Assembly (NCBI RefSeq): GCF_004216905.1
Contig: NZ_SGXJ01000003.1
Span: 806,001 to 870,000 of the forward strand
Direction of reading: 5' to 3'
Source: Kribbella sp. VKM Ac-2569
GTDB lineage: Bacteria > Actinomycetota > Actinomycetes > Propionibacteriales > Kribbellaceae
Length of the DNA stretch: 64,000 bases
Shown here: one piece after another, positions 1 through 8,681 of the stretch
Layout: each line of letters begins with the position of its first letter
Numbering within the stretch: position 1 is the first letter of the stretch
Notes under the pieces: generated by a model
Databases searched by the model: none
Told to the model about the DNA's origin: nothing
The model's input: the letters and a program-made list of their open reading frames with translations, nothing else
Made by a program: the position numbers and the translations under genes

Positions 1-104
1 CCTCACCCGCCTACTCGCCCGCTTACCGTAGACCCGTCACGCCGACCGGTCCCGCGAAGCGGGCTCGCCGCCGCCGACCTCTCGGCCGCCGTCCCCCACG
101 TTCC

Positions 105-164
105 TCGAGTCGTGGATCTCGGCGTGTCGACGACGGCCAAACGCAGCCTCGATCCACGACTCGA
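105..164. repeat. 14-bp perfect inverted repeat (hairpin 1 of a two-hairpin unit)
   Basis: TCGAGTCGTGGATC at 105-118 is exactly complementary to GATCCACGACTCGA at 151-164, with a 32-base loop. It lies 23 bases before the large nested hairpin at 188-259. A smaller hairpin (CCCGC GAA GCGGG) lies near base 52-64. No T-tract follows, so it is not a classic intrinsic terminator. The 353 bases before the end of ctaD hold only these hairpins and no gene that I can support. Confidence 0.6.
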
Positions 165-187
165 CGTTCCGCGCGACAGCAGAGCCG

Positions 188-259
188 GGGTTATCCCCTC
201 GTGTGCAGGGTTCTCCCTTCGTGTATCAGTAGAGAACCCACCACGCGAGGGGATAACCC
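188..259. repeat. Nested long hairpin repeat, copy 1
   Basis: The outer arms GGGTTATCCCCTCG (188-201) and CGAGGGGATAACCC (246-259) are perfectly complementary. Inner arms GGGTTCTC (208-215) and GAGAACCC (232-239) form a second stem inside. A close copy with the same arm sequences lies at 33792-33861. Conservation of the arm sequence itself, not just of pairing, suggests the two copies share an origin. This copy lies just beyond the 3' end of ctaD, so it may also stop or stabilise that transcript. Confidence 0.75.
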
Positions 260-353
260 GTCGGCTGCTCGACGGGTGGCGGCCGGCCGGCGGTGCGACT
301 ACCTGGGCGACGGCGGGAGTGGAGCCGAGTGCTTGGTCTGGGGGTTTTGAGGG

Positions 354-2039
354 TCAGACCTCGAGTTCTTCGCGGTGGGCGGTGATGGCGAGGTCTGGGT
401 GGTGGAGGTCGAAGGCTGGGGATTCGGAGCGGATTCGGGGCAGTTTCTCGAAGTTGTGGCGGGGTGGTGGGCAGCTGGTCGCCCACTCGAGCGAGCGGCC
501 CCAGCCCCACGGATCGTCAACCTCTACTCGTGGAGTGCGGCGCGACTTGTAGATGTTGTAGAGGAACGGCAGCGTCGAGACTCCGAGGACGAACGCGCCG
601 ACCGTCGACACCTGATGCAGGACGGTGAAGCCCTCGCTCGCCCGATAGTCGGCGTACCGGCGCGGCATGCCCTCGACGCCGAGCCAGTGCTGCACCAGGA
701 ACGTCGTGTGGAAACCGATGAACAGCAACCAGAAGTGCAGCTTGCCCAGCCGCTCGTCGAGCATCCGTCCCGTCAGCTTGGGCCACCAGAAGTAGAACCC
801 GGCGAACATCGCGAACACCACCGTGCCGAACACGACGTAGTGGAAGTGCGCGACCACGAAGTACGAGTCGTTCAACTGATAGTCCAGCGCCGGCGACGCG
901 AGGATGATCCCGGTCAGACCGCCGAACAGGAACGTGACGAGGAAGCCCACCGACCACAGCATCGGCGTATCCATCGAGACCGACCCGCCCCAGATCGTGC
1001 CGATCCAGTTGAAGAACTTCACCCCGGTCGGCACGGCGATCAGGAACGTCATGAACGAGAAGAACGGCAGGTTCACGCCGCCGGTCACGAACATGTGGTG
1101 GGCCCAGACCGCGATCGACAGCGCCCCGATCGCGAGGGTCGCGGCGACCAGACCGAAGTACCCGAAGATCGGTTTGCGGCTGAACACCGGCAGGATCTCG
1201 GTGATGATGCCGAAGAACGGCAACGCGATGATGTACACCTCGGGATGCCCGAAGAACCAGAACAGGTGCTGCCACAGCAGCGCGCCACCGTTCGCGGCAT
1301 CGAACACGTGCGCGCCCAACGTGCGGTCCGCCTCCAGCACCAGGAGCGCCGCCGCCAGGATCGGGAACGCGATCAGCACGAGGATCGACGTGACCAGGAC
1401 GTTCCAGCAGAAGATCGGCATCCGGAACATCGTCATCCCCGGCGCGCGCATGGTGATGATCGTGGTGACGAAGTTGACGCCGCCGAGGATGGTGCCGAGA
1501 CCGGCCATCCACAGACCCATGATCCACAGGTCTCCCCCGATCCCCGGCGATCGCATCCCACCCGACAACGGCGCGTACGCCGTCCAGCCGAAGTCGGCCG
1601 CCCCGCCCGGGCTCATGAACGCGCTGATCGTGATCAACCCGCCGAACAGGAACAGCCAGTAGCTGAACATGTTCAGCCGCGGAAACGCCACGTCCGGCGA
1701 CCCGATCTGCACCGGCATGATGACGTTGGCGAACCCGACGAACAGCGGGGTCGCGAACAGCAGCAGCATGATCGTGCCGTGCATCGTGAAGAGCTGGTTG
1801 TACACCTCTTCGTTCACGATCTGCAGACCCGGCTCGGCCAGCTCGGCGCGGACGACCAGGGCCATCACGCCGGCGATCAGGAAGAACGCGAACGACGTGA
1901 CGAGGTACAGCTGGCCGATCACCTTGTGGTCGGTTGTCGACAACAGCCGGCCGATCACCTGCCCCAGCGGCCGCCGCCCTACCTCGGCAGCGGTCGAGGA
2001 GCGCTCGGTGACTCCGGCATGCCCACTGACGCTGGCCAT
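354..2039 (-). CDS. ctaD: Cytochrome c oxidase subunit I (aa3 type)
   Basis: This 561-residue protein is the catalytic subunit of an aa3-type heme-copper oxidase, which reduces O2 to water at the end of the respiratory chain and pumps protons. The invariant residues are visible: His86 and His399 for the low-spin heme, His397 for heme a3, and His264, His313 and His314 for CuB. Tyr268 lies in the HPEVY motif and Lys340 in the K-channel helix. About twelve hydrophobic segments and full family length point to an intact gene. No ctaC, ctaE or ctaF lies next to it, so the other subunits must be encoded elsewhere. The start ATG gives a hydrophilic N-terminus ending in the usual STTDHK motif. A hairpin repeat lies just past its end. 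Confidence 0.97.
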   Translation of the reverse strand: MASVSGHAGVTERSSTAAEVGRRPLGQVIGRLLSTTDHKVIGQLYLVTSFAFFLIAGVMALVVRAELAEPGLQIVNEEVYNQLFTMHGTIMLLLFATPLFVGFANVIMPVQIGSPDVAFPRLNMFSYWLFLFGGLITISAFMSPGGAADFGWTAYAPLSGGMRSPGIGGDLWIMGLWMAGLGTILGGVNFVTTIITMRAPGMTMFRMPIFCWNVLVTSILVLIAFPILAAALLVLEADRTLGAHVFDAANGGALLWQHLFWFFGHPEVYIIALPFFGIITEILPVFSRKPIFGYFGLVAATLAIGALSIAVWAHHMFVTGGVNLPFFSFMTFLIAVPTGVKFFNWIGTIWGGSVSMDTPMLWSVGFLVTFLFGGLTGIILASPALDYQLNDSYFVVAHFHYVVFGTVVFAMFAGFYFWWPKLTGRMLDERLGKLHFWLLFIGFHTTFLVQHWLGVEGMPRRYADYRASEGFTVLHQVSTVGAFVLGVSTLPFLYNIYKSRRTPRVEVDDPWGWGRSLEWATSCPPPRHNFEKLPRIRSESPAFDLHHPDLAITAHREELEV

Positions 2040-2094
2040 GCGACCTCCCGTATTACCGATTTCCTTCGATTAGACACCTATGGATCGTCATCAG

Positions 2095-2898
2095 CTAGCT
2101 CTGAGGACCGGCCGCGATCATCGCGCGTACGTCGGCCAGTCGCAGCGTCGCGGGGTCGACGTCCATCAGACACCACGTGGCGCCCGCCTCGGCGTACGGG
2201 CGTGGATCGACCGACGGCTCCAGGGCCACCGCGATGTCGTAGTCGTCCAGATTGCCCCGAAGTTCACCCAGTACGGCGGCAGGCTCGGCCACCTGATCCG
2301 GTGACGTGAGGTTGACCGGGAAGAATCCGTCGTACCGCGCCGCCCGGCGGACCGGCTTCGCGTTGCCCGGGAACCCGGCCAGCCACACCGGCACCTTGCC
2401 GGCCACCGGGCGCGGCAGGAACTGCACGTCGTCGACGAGGTAGTGCTTGCCGTGGTGGTTCACCGGCTCCCCCGTCCACCCGGCGGTCAGGATGTCGAGC
2501 GTCTCGTCCATCCGCTCGGCTCGCCTCCGGTCGTCCACCTCCTCGCCGGTCTTGGAGTACTCCTGCGCGAACCGGTCGCTGCCCAGCCCGACGCCGAGGA
2601 TCAGCCTGCCACCGGAGAGCCGGTCCAGGGTCGTTGTCTCGCGCAACAACTTGGTCGGCCGCCGGCGCGCGATCGGCGAGACCATCGGGCCGATCCGCAG
2701 CTGTTCGGTGGCGGTAGCCATCGCGCTCATCGTGATCCACGGATCCGACACCTCGCGGATCGGTTCCCGCCACCACAGCTGGTCCCAGAGGAAGAACCCA
2801 TCCCACCCGGCCTCCTCGGCCGCAGCCGCGAGCCGCGCGACCTCCACAGGATCGGACAACTCGTCGAACAACGGCAGCCAGACTGCGTACCTCATCAT
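2095..2898 (-). CDS. LLM-class flavin-dependent oxidoreductase
   Basis: This 267-residue TIM-barrel protein belongs to the bacterial luciferase-like monooxygenase family, which uses reduced flavin (FMN or F420) supplied by a partner. Family features include the N-terminal beta strand (RYAVWLPLF), an EEAGWDGFFLWD segment, the RIGPMVSPI strand and RLILGVGLGSD. The substrate cannot be told from the sequence. It shares an ATGA overlap with the upstream alpha/beta hydrolase gene, so the two are probably translated together. Two ATG codons in tandem can serve as the start (2898 or 2895). Confidence 0.88.
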   Translation of the reverse strand: MMRYAVWLPLFDELSDPVEVARLAAAAEEAGWDGFFLWDQLWWREPIREVSDPWITMSAMATATEQLRIGPMVSPIARRRPTKLLRETTTLDRLSGGRLILGVGLGSDRFAQEYSKTGEEVDDRRRAERMDETLDILTAGWTGEPVNHHGKHYLVDDVQFLPRPVAGKVPVWLAGFPGNAKPVRRAARYDGFFPVNLTSPDQVAEPAAVLGELRGNLDDYDIAVALEPSVDPRPYAEAGATWCLMDVDPATLRLADVRAMIAAGPQS

Positions 2899-3713
2899 CG
2901 CTCCTCGGTGTGGTTCATGAGCTCATCGACAAAGGTCTTCCAGTACGGCGCCGACAGTCCGTGCCCCATGCCCGCTAGCACTGCTAGCCGAGCGCCTGGC
3001 ACCGCGTCACGGATCGATTCACCGTGGGGCAACGGAAGCAGCGGATCCGCATCGCCGTGCAGCACGAGAACCGGCATCGCCAGGTCGCCGAATCCACCGT
3101 TCTTCGGTCCGTCGAACGTCATCGCGAAGTGGTTCGTCAGCGAGGCCTCGTAGTTCCGCGCTCGCGCCATGTCTTCCCGCACCAGAGCGCGGGCCTCGGT
3201 CTCGTCGAAGTGACCCGCCGCCTCGGCTTCGATCGACCGTACGACGTACTCCTCGACCGCAGCGGCGTCGGCGAAATCCGGCCAACCCAGTCGTGGCATG
3301 TCGGCCGACGGTGGCGGGAGGCCGTCGTCGCCGGTGCTCGTCGACACGAGCGTCAGCGAAGCGACTCGCGACGCGTGGTCGACGCCCAGCATCAACGCCG
3401 TACCGCCGGACATCGACTGTGCCACCACGTGCGCCCGATCGATGCCGAGCGCATCGAGCAGACCGACGGCGTCCACCGCCAGGTCGCTCATCGCGTAGCC
3501 CGGTTCGCCGGTCGGGAACGACGTCGAGCGGCCGGTGTCGCGCTGGTCGTAGCGGATCACGAAGCGACCGCGCGCCGCCAGTTCGGTGCACAGTCGGGCG
3601 TCCCACCAGAGCATGGACGCGCCCGCGCCGTGGATCAGCAGGATCGCGGGGTCGGCGGGATCGCCGTACGTCTCCGCGCTGAGTTCGACGTTGTTGACTG
3701 CGTAAGTTGTCAT
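2895..3713 (-). CDS. Alpha/beta-fold hydrolase
   Basis: This protein of 272 residues has the alpha/beta-hydrolase layout: an oxyanion HGAGAS motif near residue 28, DQRDTGRS near 56, the nucleophile elbow AQSMSGG with Ser100, and a C-terminal GMGHGLS histidine. The whole catalytic triad therefore looks present. I start it at the ATG at 3713, which begins MTTYAVNN; an ATG at 3740 would add nine residues that look non-native and overlap the promoter. It is the first gene of a two-gene operon with the flavin monooxygenase and diverges from a LysR gene. A CTAGC-N3-GCTAG palindrome lies in its 3' part at 2974-2988. Confidence 0.88.
   Translation of the reverse strand: MTTYAVNNVELSAETYGDPADPAILLIHGAGASMLWWDARLCTELAARGRFVIRYDQRDTGRSTSFPTGEPGYAMSDLAVDAVGLLDALGIDRAHVVAQSMSGGTALMLGVDHASRVASLTLVSTSTGDDGLPPPSADMPRLGWPDFADAAAVEEYVVRSIEAEAAGHFDETEARALVREDMARARNYEASLTNHFAMTFDGPKNGGFGDLAMPVLVLHGDADPLLPLPHGESIRDAVPGARLAVLAGMGHGLSAPYWKTFVDELMNHTEER
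2974..2988 (-). repeat. In-frame CTAGC-N3-GCTAG palindrome, copy 1
   Basis: In the sense of the alpha/beta hydrolase gene the sequence reads GCTAGCAGTGCTAGC. It is decoded as CTA-GCA-GTG-CTA-GC, giving the peptide L-A-V-L-A in a conserved part of the fold, so it is not an insertion. Confidence 0.9.
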
Positions 3714-3752
3714 GCTTCGACCGTAGAAGCGGACGATCATCGTGAAAAGCGA

Positions 3753-3785
3753 TTGATTCTTATCAAAGCGATCGCCATCGGCGAT
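3753..3785. promoter_or_regulatory. Putative LysR operator region between divergent genes
   Basis: Two perfect inverted repeats sit in the 84-base gap: TTGAT-N4-ATCAA (3753-3766) and ATCGCC-ATC-GGCGAT (3771-3785). The region is AT-rich compared with its surroundings. LysR regulators usually bind such sites between their own gene and a divergent target, so it probably controls both the hydrolase-monooxygenase operon and the regulator gene. Confidence 0.55.
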
Positions 3786-3797
3786 AGAGTGCAGCCC

Positions 3798-4667
3798 ATG
3801 TACGAATTACGTCATCTGGCGACGCTGGCCGCTGTCGCCGACGAGGGGTCGTTCGGCCGCGCCGCGAGCAGGCTCAGGTACACCCAGTCGAGTGTCAGCC
3901 AGCAAATCGCGATCCTGGAGAAGGCGGCCGGCGGTCCGCTCTTCGATAGGCCCGGTGGGCCGAAGCCGGTCCGGATCACGCCGCTGGGCACCGTCGTCCT
4001 GCAGCACGGACGCGAACTCCTGCGTCGTGCCGACGAGATGCGCGACGGGATCGAGCGATTCCGGGCAGGCGACAGCCGGATCGACATCGCCACATTCCAG
4101 ACCGTGTCGAACACGCTGCTGCCGCAGGTGATTCGCGGACTCCGCGACGCACATCCGGGGTGCGACATCCGGCTGTTCGAGGAGGAGACAGATGACCCCG
4201 ACCTCGCCGGGCTCGACCTGATGTTCTTCGACGGCCGGGGCGGCGACGGCATCGAGGACCTGAAGCTGCTGGACGACCCGTACTTCCTCGTCGCGCGGCC
4301 CGGCGATTTCCCGGCCGGACCGGTCGCACTCGAGATGCTCGACGGACTGTCGCTGGTCGCGCACCCCGCGATCTGCCACCAGGCAGTCGTCGAAGACTTC
4401 CTCAACGCCCGCGGCATCCACCCGCAGGTCGTGTTCCGCACCGAGGGCAACGAGGCACTGCTCGCGATGGTCCGCGCCGGCCTCGGCGCAGCACTGATGC
4501 CGCGTCTCGCCGTACTCCGGGACGACGAGAGTCTGGCGCTGCATCAGCTCACGCCAGAACTCCCGCCGCGAGAGATCTTCTTGCTGTGGCAGGCCGGCCG
4601 CACGCACTCACCGCTTGCGGCGCACGCGATCGAGCTCGCGCGGAGTGCGGCGGCCGCCCTTGTCTAA
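3798..4667 (+). CDS. LysR-family transcriptional regulator
   Basis: The protein has 289 residues. The first 60 form the LysR winged helix (MYELRHLATLAAVADEGSFG, then a QSSVSQQIAILEKAAG recognition region). The rest is the two-lobed effector-binding domain, with an ALLAMVRAGLGAALMP segment typical of the family. It is divergent from the hydrolase and flavin monooxygenase genes with an 84-base gap that carries two palindromes, so it very likely regulates them. The ATG at 3798 gives the standard family N-terminus; reading further upstream would run into the divergent gene. Confidence 0.93.
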   Translation: MYELRHLATLAAVADEGSFGRAASRLRYTQSSVSQQIAILEKAAGGPLFDRPGGPKPVRITPLGTVVLQHGRELLRRADEMRDGIERFRAGDSRIDIATFQTVSNTLLPQVIRGLRDAHPGCDIRLFEEETDDPDLAGLDLMFFDGRGGDGIEDLKLLDDPYFLVARPGDFPAGPVALEMLDGLSLVAHPAICHQAVVEDFLNARGIHPQVVFRTEGNEALLAMVRAGLGAALMPRLAVLRDDESLALHQLTPELPPREIFLLWQAGRTHSPLAAHAIELARSAAAALV

Positions 4668-6682
4668 CTGACAGTCAGAACCTTCGACGCCGTCTGCGTG
4701 CCTTGGTGGTCGGCGTCCGCCAGCCACACCACGCGGTACGTGTACGTGCCGCGCGCGGCCGGCTTGATGCTGAACGCGTATTTGCCGTTCGTCGTCAGCT
4801 TCCCGGTCGTCACGGCCACCCACGACGTACCGGAACGACGCTGCAGGTACGCCGTCGTACCGGCATGGGGCGGGTTCAGGTAGCCGTACAGCAGGGTCGA
4901 TCCGCCGAGCCTGATCGCCGCCGGAGTCAGGTACGCCGACATTGCCGGGTGGACCTGGACGAGGGCCGCCGCACTCCGCGTCCCGAGTACGCCGGTGGCA
5001 CCGTTGTAGCCCCACATGTAGTACGTCGACACCGCCGGCTTCTGCGTCGCCTTCGCCACGCCGTTCGCGTCCGAGGTGAACGTGCCGACCGTCGACCACT
5101 TGCTGGCGGTCTTCGCCTTCGAGTACAGCACCACCGGTACGCCGGCCAGCTTGGCGCCGTCGAGCCGGGACACGGCCGTCGACAGCGTCACCGCGCCCGT
5201 GTACATGATCGACGCCGCACTCGCCCCGATCGTCGCCTTCGAGCCGACCAGCCGTACGTCGACGCCCGGACCGATCTTGCCCATGCTGTCCTTCACCCAC
5301 ACGCGATACGCGTAGCTGGCTGAGTTCGCCAGCCCGGTGTGGGTAAACAGACTCGCGGTGCCGTTGTAGATCGGCGTACCCGACGTCGGCAGCGGCGGCG
5401 GTGTCGAGCCCGCGGCGGCGCGGACCATGATCTGGCCGAGCGTCGTGTTGGCGGGCTTCGTCCAGCGCAGCGTGGCAGCCGCAACCCCACCCGACACGGT
5501 GAAGCTGCTCACCGGCGGCGGCGGAGCGGTCAGGTTCAGGTAGTTCCGGTCGATGGACATCGTGACGCCACCGTTGGTCTCGCTCACGTCACCCGCGAAC
5601 TGGTGCACGCGCTGGTGGTTGCTCCAGTACGTCGCCGGGATGAAGCGCGTCGTACCGACCGGCGTCGAGCCCCAGTGCGCGAACCAGATGTTGTCCGGCC
5701 GCATGTACGCCGTACTCGTGTAGGCACTCGCCAGATCAGCAGCGCCCGAGGCCGCGCCGACGTACGCGCCGCCGAGGTAACCGCGCGAGTTCAGCTCCTG
5801 CGTCCACCCGCTCAGGTACGACAGCACGGCCGCCTTGCAGGCAGCCGTCGACGTATACGCCTCGATGTCGCTGTAGATCGCGCTGCGCTGCGCGAACCCG
5901 AGCGCCTGCGCCGCGGCGACCGCGTTGATCGCAGCATTGCGCCCCTGGATCAAGGCGGTCGAGGCGACCGACGACATCCGGCTGTTGTACGTCGTGCACG
6001 GCGCCTGCAGGCCGACGTCGATGAGCAGGAACTGCCAGCCCTTGCTCGCGTTCGCAGCGACCCAATCCGCGGTCAGGTTCGGCTGCGCGCACGCCCGCAA
6101 CCCGCCGCTGATGTAGATGCCGACCCCTTGGTACGTCGGACGCCACGCATCCATCGCGCCCTGCGACGGCGCCGCGCAGGTGTCGAACCCGTTGCCGGCG
6201 TAGTTGCCCGTCGCAACGATCGTCGGCGCTACCGCGGCCTGCTCGGCGACGCGCGCCGACGGCGTCTTCGTCACCACGCGGCCGGTCGCGAGTACGTCGT
6301 TCGCCGTGACCTCGGCGCCCGGCGCGTAGTACGCCGTCGCCAGCACGCCCGCGTCGACGACCGCGCGACGGAGCAGTCCGTCGCTGGACGGCTGCGATGT
6401 GGTCAGCGGCTCGAGGATCAGGCCCGAACTCCGGCCGACGAGGTGCGCCGGGCAGTTGGCTTGTGCCGTGCTGCGGCCCAGGTACACGGCCGGCTGATCG
6501 AGCCGCACACAGGCGGTCGGGTTCGCGGCCAGATCGACGACCGGCCAACTGGCCGGGACTGTTACTTGGTAGCCGCGGTACGAGATGGTTTTTGTGTCTT
6601 CAGCGGTGGCCGGGCCGCTTAAAGCGACTCCGGCGACCAGGCCAAGGGCAAGAGCGAGCCCCCCAGGTCTGAACAACCTCAC
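4664..6682 (-). CDS. Secreted DUF1906 (glycoside-hydrolase-like) protein with Ig/Fn3-like repeats
   Basis: I start this gene at the GTG at 6682, which has a GGGGAG ribosome site and is followed at once by a signal peptide (hydrophobic core at residues 8-22, cleavage near PATA-ED). The mature protein has an N-terminal domain (about 30-140), then a DUF1906 / Rv2525c-like TIM-barrel domain (about 158-383) with FDTCAAPS at 167 and IYSDIEAY at 269-276, where glycosidase-like folds keep an acid. A Fn3-like region (about 390-455) and two or more Ig-like beta repeats complete 672 residues. It is probably secreted and acts on, or binds, polysaccharide or cell wall. The substrate is unknown. The open frame continues upstream through the TetR gene, but that extension is chance. 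Its last bases overlap the end of the convergent LysR gene. Confidence 0.85.
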   Translation of the reverse strand: MRLFRPGGLALALGLVAGVALSGPATAEDTKTISYRGYQVTVPASWPVVDLAANPTACVRLDQPAVYLGRSTAQANCPAHLVGRSSGLILEPLTTSQPSSDGLLRRAVVDAGVLATAYYAPGAEVTANDVLATGRVVTKTPSARVAEQAAVAPTIVATGNYAGNGFDTCAAPSQGAMDAWRPTYQGVGIYISGGLRACAQPNLTADWVAANASKGWQFLLIDVGLQAPCTTYNSRMSSVASTALIQGRNAAINAVAAAQALGFAQRSAIYSDIEAYTSTAACKAAVLSYLSGWTQELNSRGYLGGAYVGAASGAADLASAYTSTAYMRPDNIWFAHWGSTPVGTTRFIPATYWSNHQRVHQFAGDVSETNGGVTMSIDRNYLNLTAPPPPVSSFTVSGGVAAATLRWTKPANTTLGQIMVRAAAGSTPPPLPTSGTPIYNGTASLFTHTGLANSASYAYRVWVKDSMGKIGPGVDVRLVGSKATIGASAASIMYTGAVTLSTAVSRLDGAKLAGVPVVLYSKAKTASKWSTVGTFTSDANGVAKATQKPAVSTYYMWGYNGATGVLGTRSAAALVQVHPAMSAYLTPAAIRLGGSTLLYGYLNPPHAGTTAYLQRRSGTSWVAVTTGKLTTNGKYAFSIKPAARGTYTYRVVWLADADHQGTQTASKVLTVS

Positions 6683-6820
6683 ATTGCTCCCCAGTTCATC
6701 GTTGGACGGTGCCCCCAAGTGAAGGCGAGCGCCTGCGCTCCTGTCGAAGAGCTTCCGGCACTCGCCTCGATGGCCAGATGCTATCGGCGCAGGAAGTTCG
6801 GCCGTCTGGCGGCATGTTTT

Positions 6821-6834
6821 GGATCGATCGGTCC
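6821..6834. promoter_or_regulatory. TetR operator in its own promoter
   Basis: GGATCGATCGGTCC is a near-perfect palindrome 22 bases before the TetR start. On the opposite strand it reads GGACCGATCGATCC, which matches GAACCGATCGATCT in front of the efflux gene at 7462-7475; eleven bases (ACCGATCGATC) are identical. The pair is best read as autoregulation plus control of the pump. Confidence 0.65.
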
Positions 6835-6856
6835 ATAACGTGCTAGGCTCGGCGAC

Positions 6857-7432
6857 ATGCCGAGACCGAGGACCTTCGACGAGGACCGTGCCGTGGATGC
6901 CGCGATGCGGGTGTTCTGGACCTCGGGCTACGAGGCCACCTCGACACAGGACCTCTGCGCGGCGACCGGGCTCGGCCGAAGCAGCATCTACAACACGTTC
7001 ACCAGCAAGCGCGATCTGTTCGACCGCGCACTGCAGCGGTACGTCGATCGCTTCACCGCTGCCCAGCTCGAGGTCATCCAGGACACGACACTGCCGGTCC
7101 GCGAGCGCGTCCGGCAGATCCTGTGGACCGCGGTGGAGCCGGATCCCGGCGACCCGACCGGCTGCTTCGTGATCAACACGATCGTGGAGCTCGGCCCGAA
7201 GGACGCCGAGGTCGTCGATCTCCTCGATCGCGACCACGAGGCCAAGCTCGCCGCACTGACGACCGCCATCCAGGCGGCGCAGGCGGCCGGTGAGATCGAC
7301 CCGGAGCAGGATGCGGCCGGGCTCGCGACGTACGTCTTCACCGTTCTCGGCGGTCTGCGCGTGGCCGCCCGCCGTGGCGCGACACCCGACAGTCAGCGGA
7401 TCGTCGTCGAGGCAACGCTGCGCAGTTTCTGA
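6857..7432 (+). CDS. TetR-family transcriptional repressor
   Basis: The protein has 191 residues. Its N-terminal helix-turn-helix contains the typical TSTQDLCAATGLGRSSIYNTFTSKRDLF pattern spread over residues 26-54, and the rest is a helical ligand-binding domain. It lies 61 bases upstream of, and in the same direction as, an MFS efflux gene, and matching palindromes stand before both genes. The usual role would be to repress the pump until a drug-like ligand binds. It diverges from the secreted DUF1906 gene. Confidence 0.93.
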   Translation: MPRPRTFDEDRAVDAAMRVFWTSGYEATSTQDLCAATGLGRSSIYNTFTSKRDLFDRALQRYVDRFTAAQLEVIQDTTLPVRERVRQILWTAVEPDPGDPTGCFVINTIVELGPKDAEVVDLLDRDHEAKLAALTTAIQAAQAAGEIDPEQDAAGLATYVFTVLGGLRVAARRGATPDSQRIVVEATLRSF

Positions 7433-7461
7433 TTTCCCGCGGTTCACCCTGCCCAAGTTTT

Positions 7462-7475
7462 GAACCGATCGATCT
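7462..7475. promoter_or_regulatory. TetR operator before the MFS efflux gene
   Basis: GAACCGATCGATCT lies 18 bases before the efflux gene start and overlaps a possible -10 element (TAATAC, 7475-7480). It repeats, in the opposite orientation, the palindrome before the TetR gene. Confidence 0.65.
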
Positions 7476-7493
7476 AATACTTGAGAGGCCCTC

Positions 7494-8681
7494 ATGCCCC
7501 GCGCTGTCTATCTGCTCGGCCTGGCGATCTTCGCCCAGGGCACGTCCGAGCTGATGCTCGCCGGTCTGCTCCCCGAGATCGCGACCGATCTGAACGTCTC
7601 CATCCCCGCAGCCGGCCTACTGATCTCCGCGTTCGCCATCGGCATGCTCGTCGGCGCACCGATTCTGGCGGTCACAACGCTGCGCTGGTCCCGGCGCGCC
7701 GCGATGCTCGCGTTCCTCACGATCTTCGCGCTCACCCACGTGGCCGGCGCGCTCACCTCGTCGTACGGCGTGCTGATCGCGACCCGGGTCGCGGGCGCCT
7801 TCGTGTACGCCGGGTTCTGGGCGGTCGCCTCCGTGACCGCGATCGAGCTGGCCGGGCCGGAAGCGCGCGCGAAGGCGATGAGCGTCCTGGCGAGCGGTCT
7901 CACCGTGGCCACGATCGTCGGGTTGCCTGCCGGGACGCTGCTCGGCCAGCATCTCGGTTGGCGGTCGGCGTTCTGGGCGGTTGCCCTCCTGTCGGTCCTC
8001 GCGATCGGCGGTGTCGTCGCGACGATCCCCGGCGGACGCGCAGAGAGCGCTCCCCGGCTGCGTCTCGAACTGCGCAGCATGGCGAATCCCCAGCTCTGGC
8101 TCGCCTACGGGACGACGGCGCTGTCGACCGGCGCGATCCTGGTGATCTTCAGCTACCTCGCTCCTCTGCTCACCGAGACCACCGGCCTGTCCGCGGCCTG
8201 GGTGCCGGTGATCCTGGCGCTGTACGGCGTTGGCGCGCTGGTCGGTATCACGATCAGCGGACGCACCGCGGATCGGCGACCGTTCAGGACACTCGTCGTC
8301 AGTCTGACCGGAGTGATCGGCGCGGCGATCGTGCTCGCGCTCGCGACCGGCACGCCGTGGCTCGCCATTCCGGCGATCATCGGCGTCGGGACGTTCGGCT
8401 TCGCCACCAACCCGGCGGTGAACTCGCGGGTGTTCGGTGTCGCCGGATCCGCGCCGACGCTCGCCGCCGCCTTCAACATCTCGGCCTTCAACGTCGGTAT
8501 CACGGTCGGCCCCTGGCTCGGCGGCCTGGCACTCGACGCGGGCGCGGGCTATTCCGCGGTCGGCTGGATCGGCGCCGGACTCGGAGTGCTTGCCTTCGGC
8601 ACCATTCCGCTCGCTGTCCGGGCCGCGGGCCGAACCGCTCAGCCGACGTACGAGAGCGCGAGCTCGATGACCGGCGCATAG
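7494..8681 (+). CDS. MFS drug-efflux transporter, Cmx/CmrA (chloramphenicol efflux)-like
   Basis: The protein has 395 residues and twelve predicted membrane helices. The N-terminus (PRAVYLLGLAIFAQGTSELM) and the following LAGLLPEIATDL closely follow the Cmx/CmrA type of DHA1 drug:proton antiporters. The actual substrate cannot be fixed from sequence; other hydrophobic drugs or own metabolites are possible. It is preceded by a TetR gene with shared operators. Its 3' end overlaps the convergent phosphotransferase-like gene by 43 bases. Confidence 0.88.
   Translation: MPRAVYLLGLAIFAQGTSELMLAGLLPEIATDLNVSIPAAGLLISAFAIGMLVGAPILAVTTLRWSRRAAMLAFLTIFALTHVAGALTSSYGVLIATRVAGAFVYAGFWAVASVTAIELAGPEARAKAMSVLASGLTVATIVGLPAGTLLGQHLGWRSAFWAVALLSVLAIGGVVATIPGGRAESAPRLRLELRSMANPQLWLAYGTTALSTGAILVIFSYLAPLLTETTGLSAAWVPVILALYGVGALVGITISGRTADRRPFRTLVVSLTGVIGAAIVLALATGTPWLAIPAIIGVGTFGFATNPAVNSRVFGVAGSAPTLAAAFNISAFNVGITVGPWLGGLALDAGAGYSAVGWIGAGLGVLAFGTIPLAVRAAGRTAQPTYESASSMTGA

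Noticed and set aside
375..2309. A 644-codon open frame antisense to ctaD and the flavin monooxygenase gene
   Set aside because: Its product is almost only R, D, E, H and P, the usual shadow of a high-GC gene, and it has no known domain.
6683..7495. Extension of the secreted DUF1906 protein upstream by 270 codons
   Set aside because: The extension is antisense to the TetR gene, carries no domain, and would bury the signal peptide; GTG at 6682 with GGGGAG fits.
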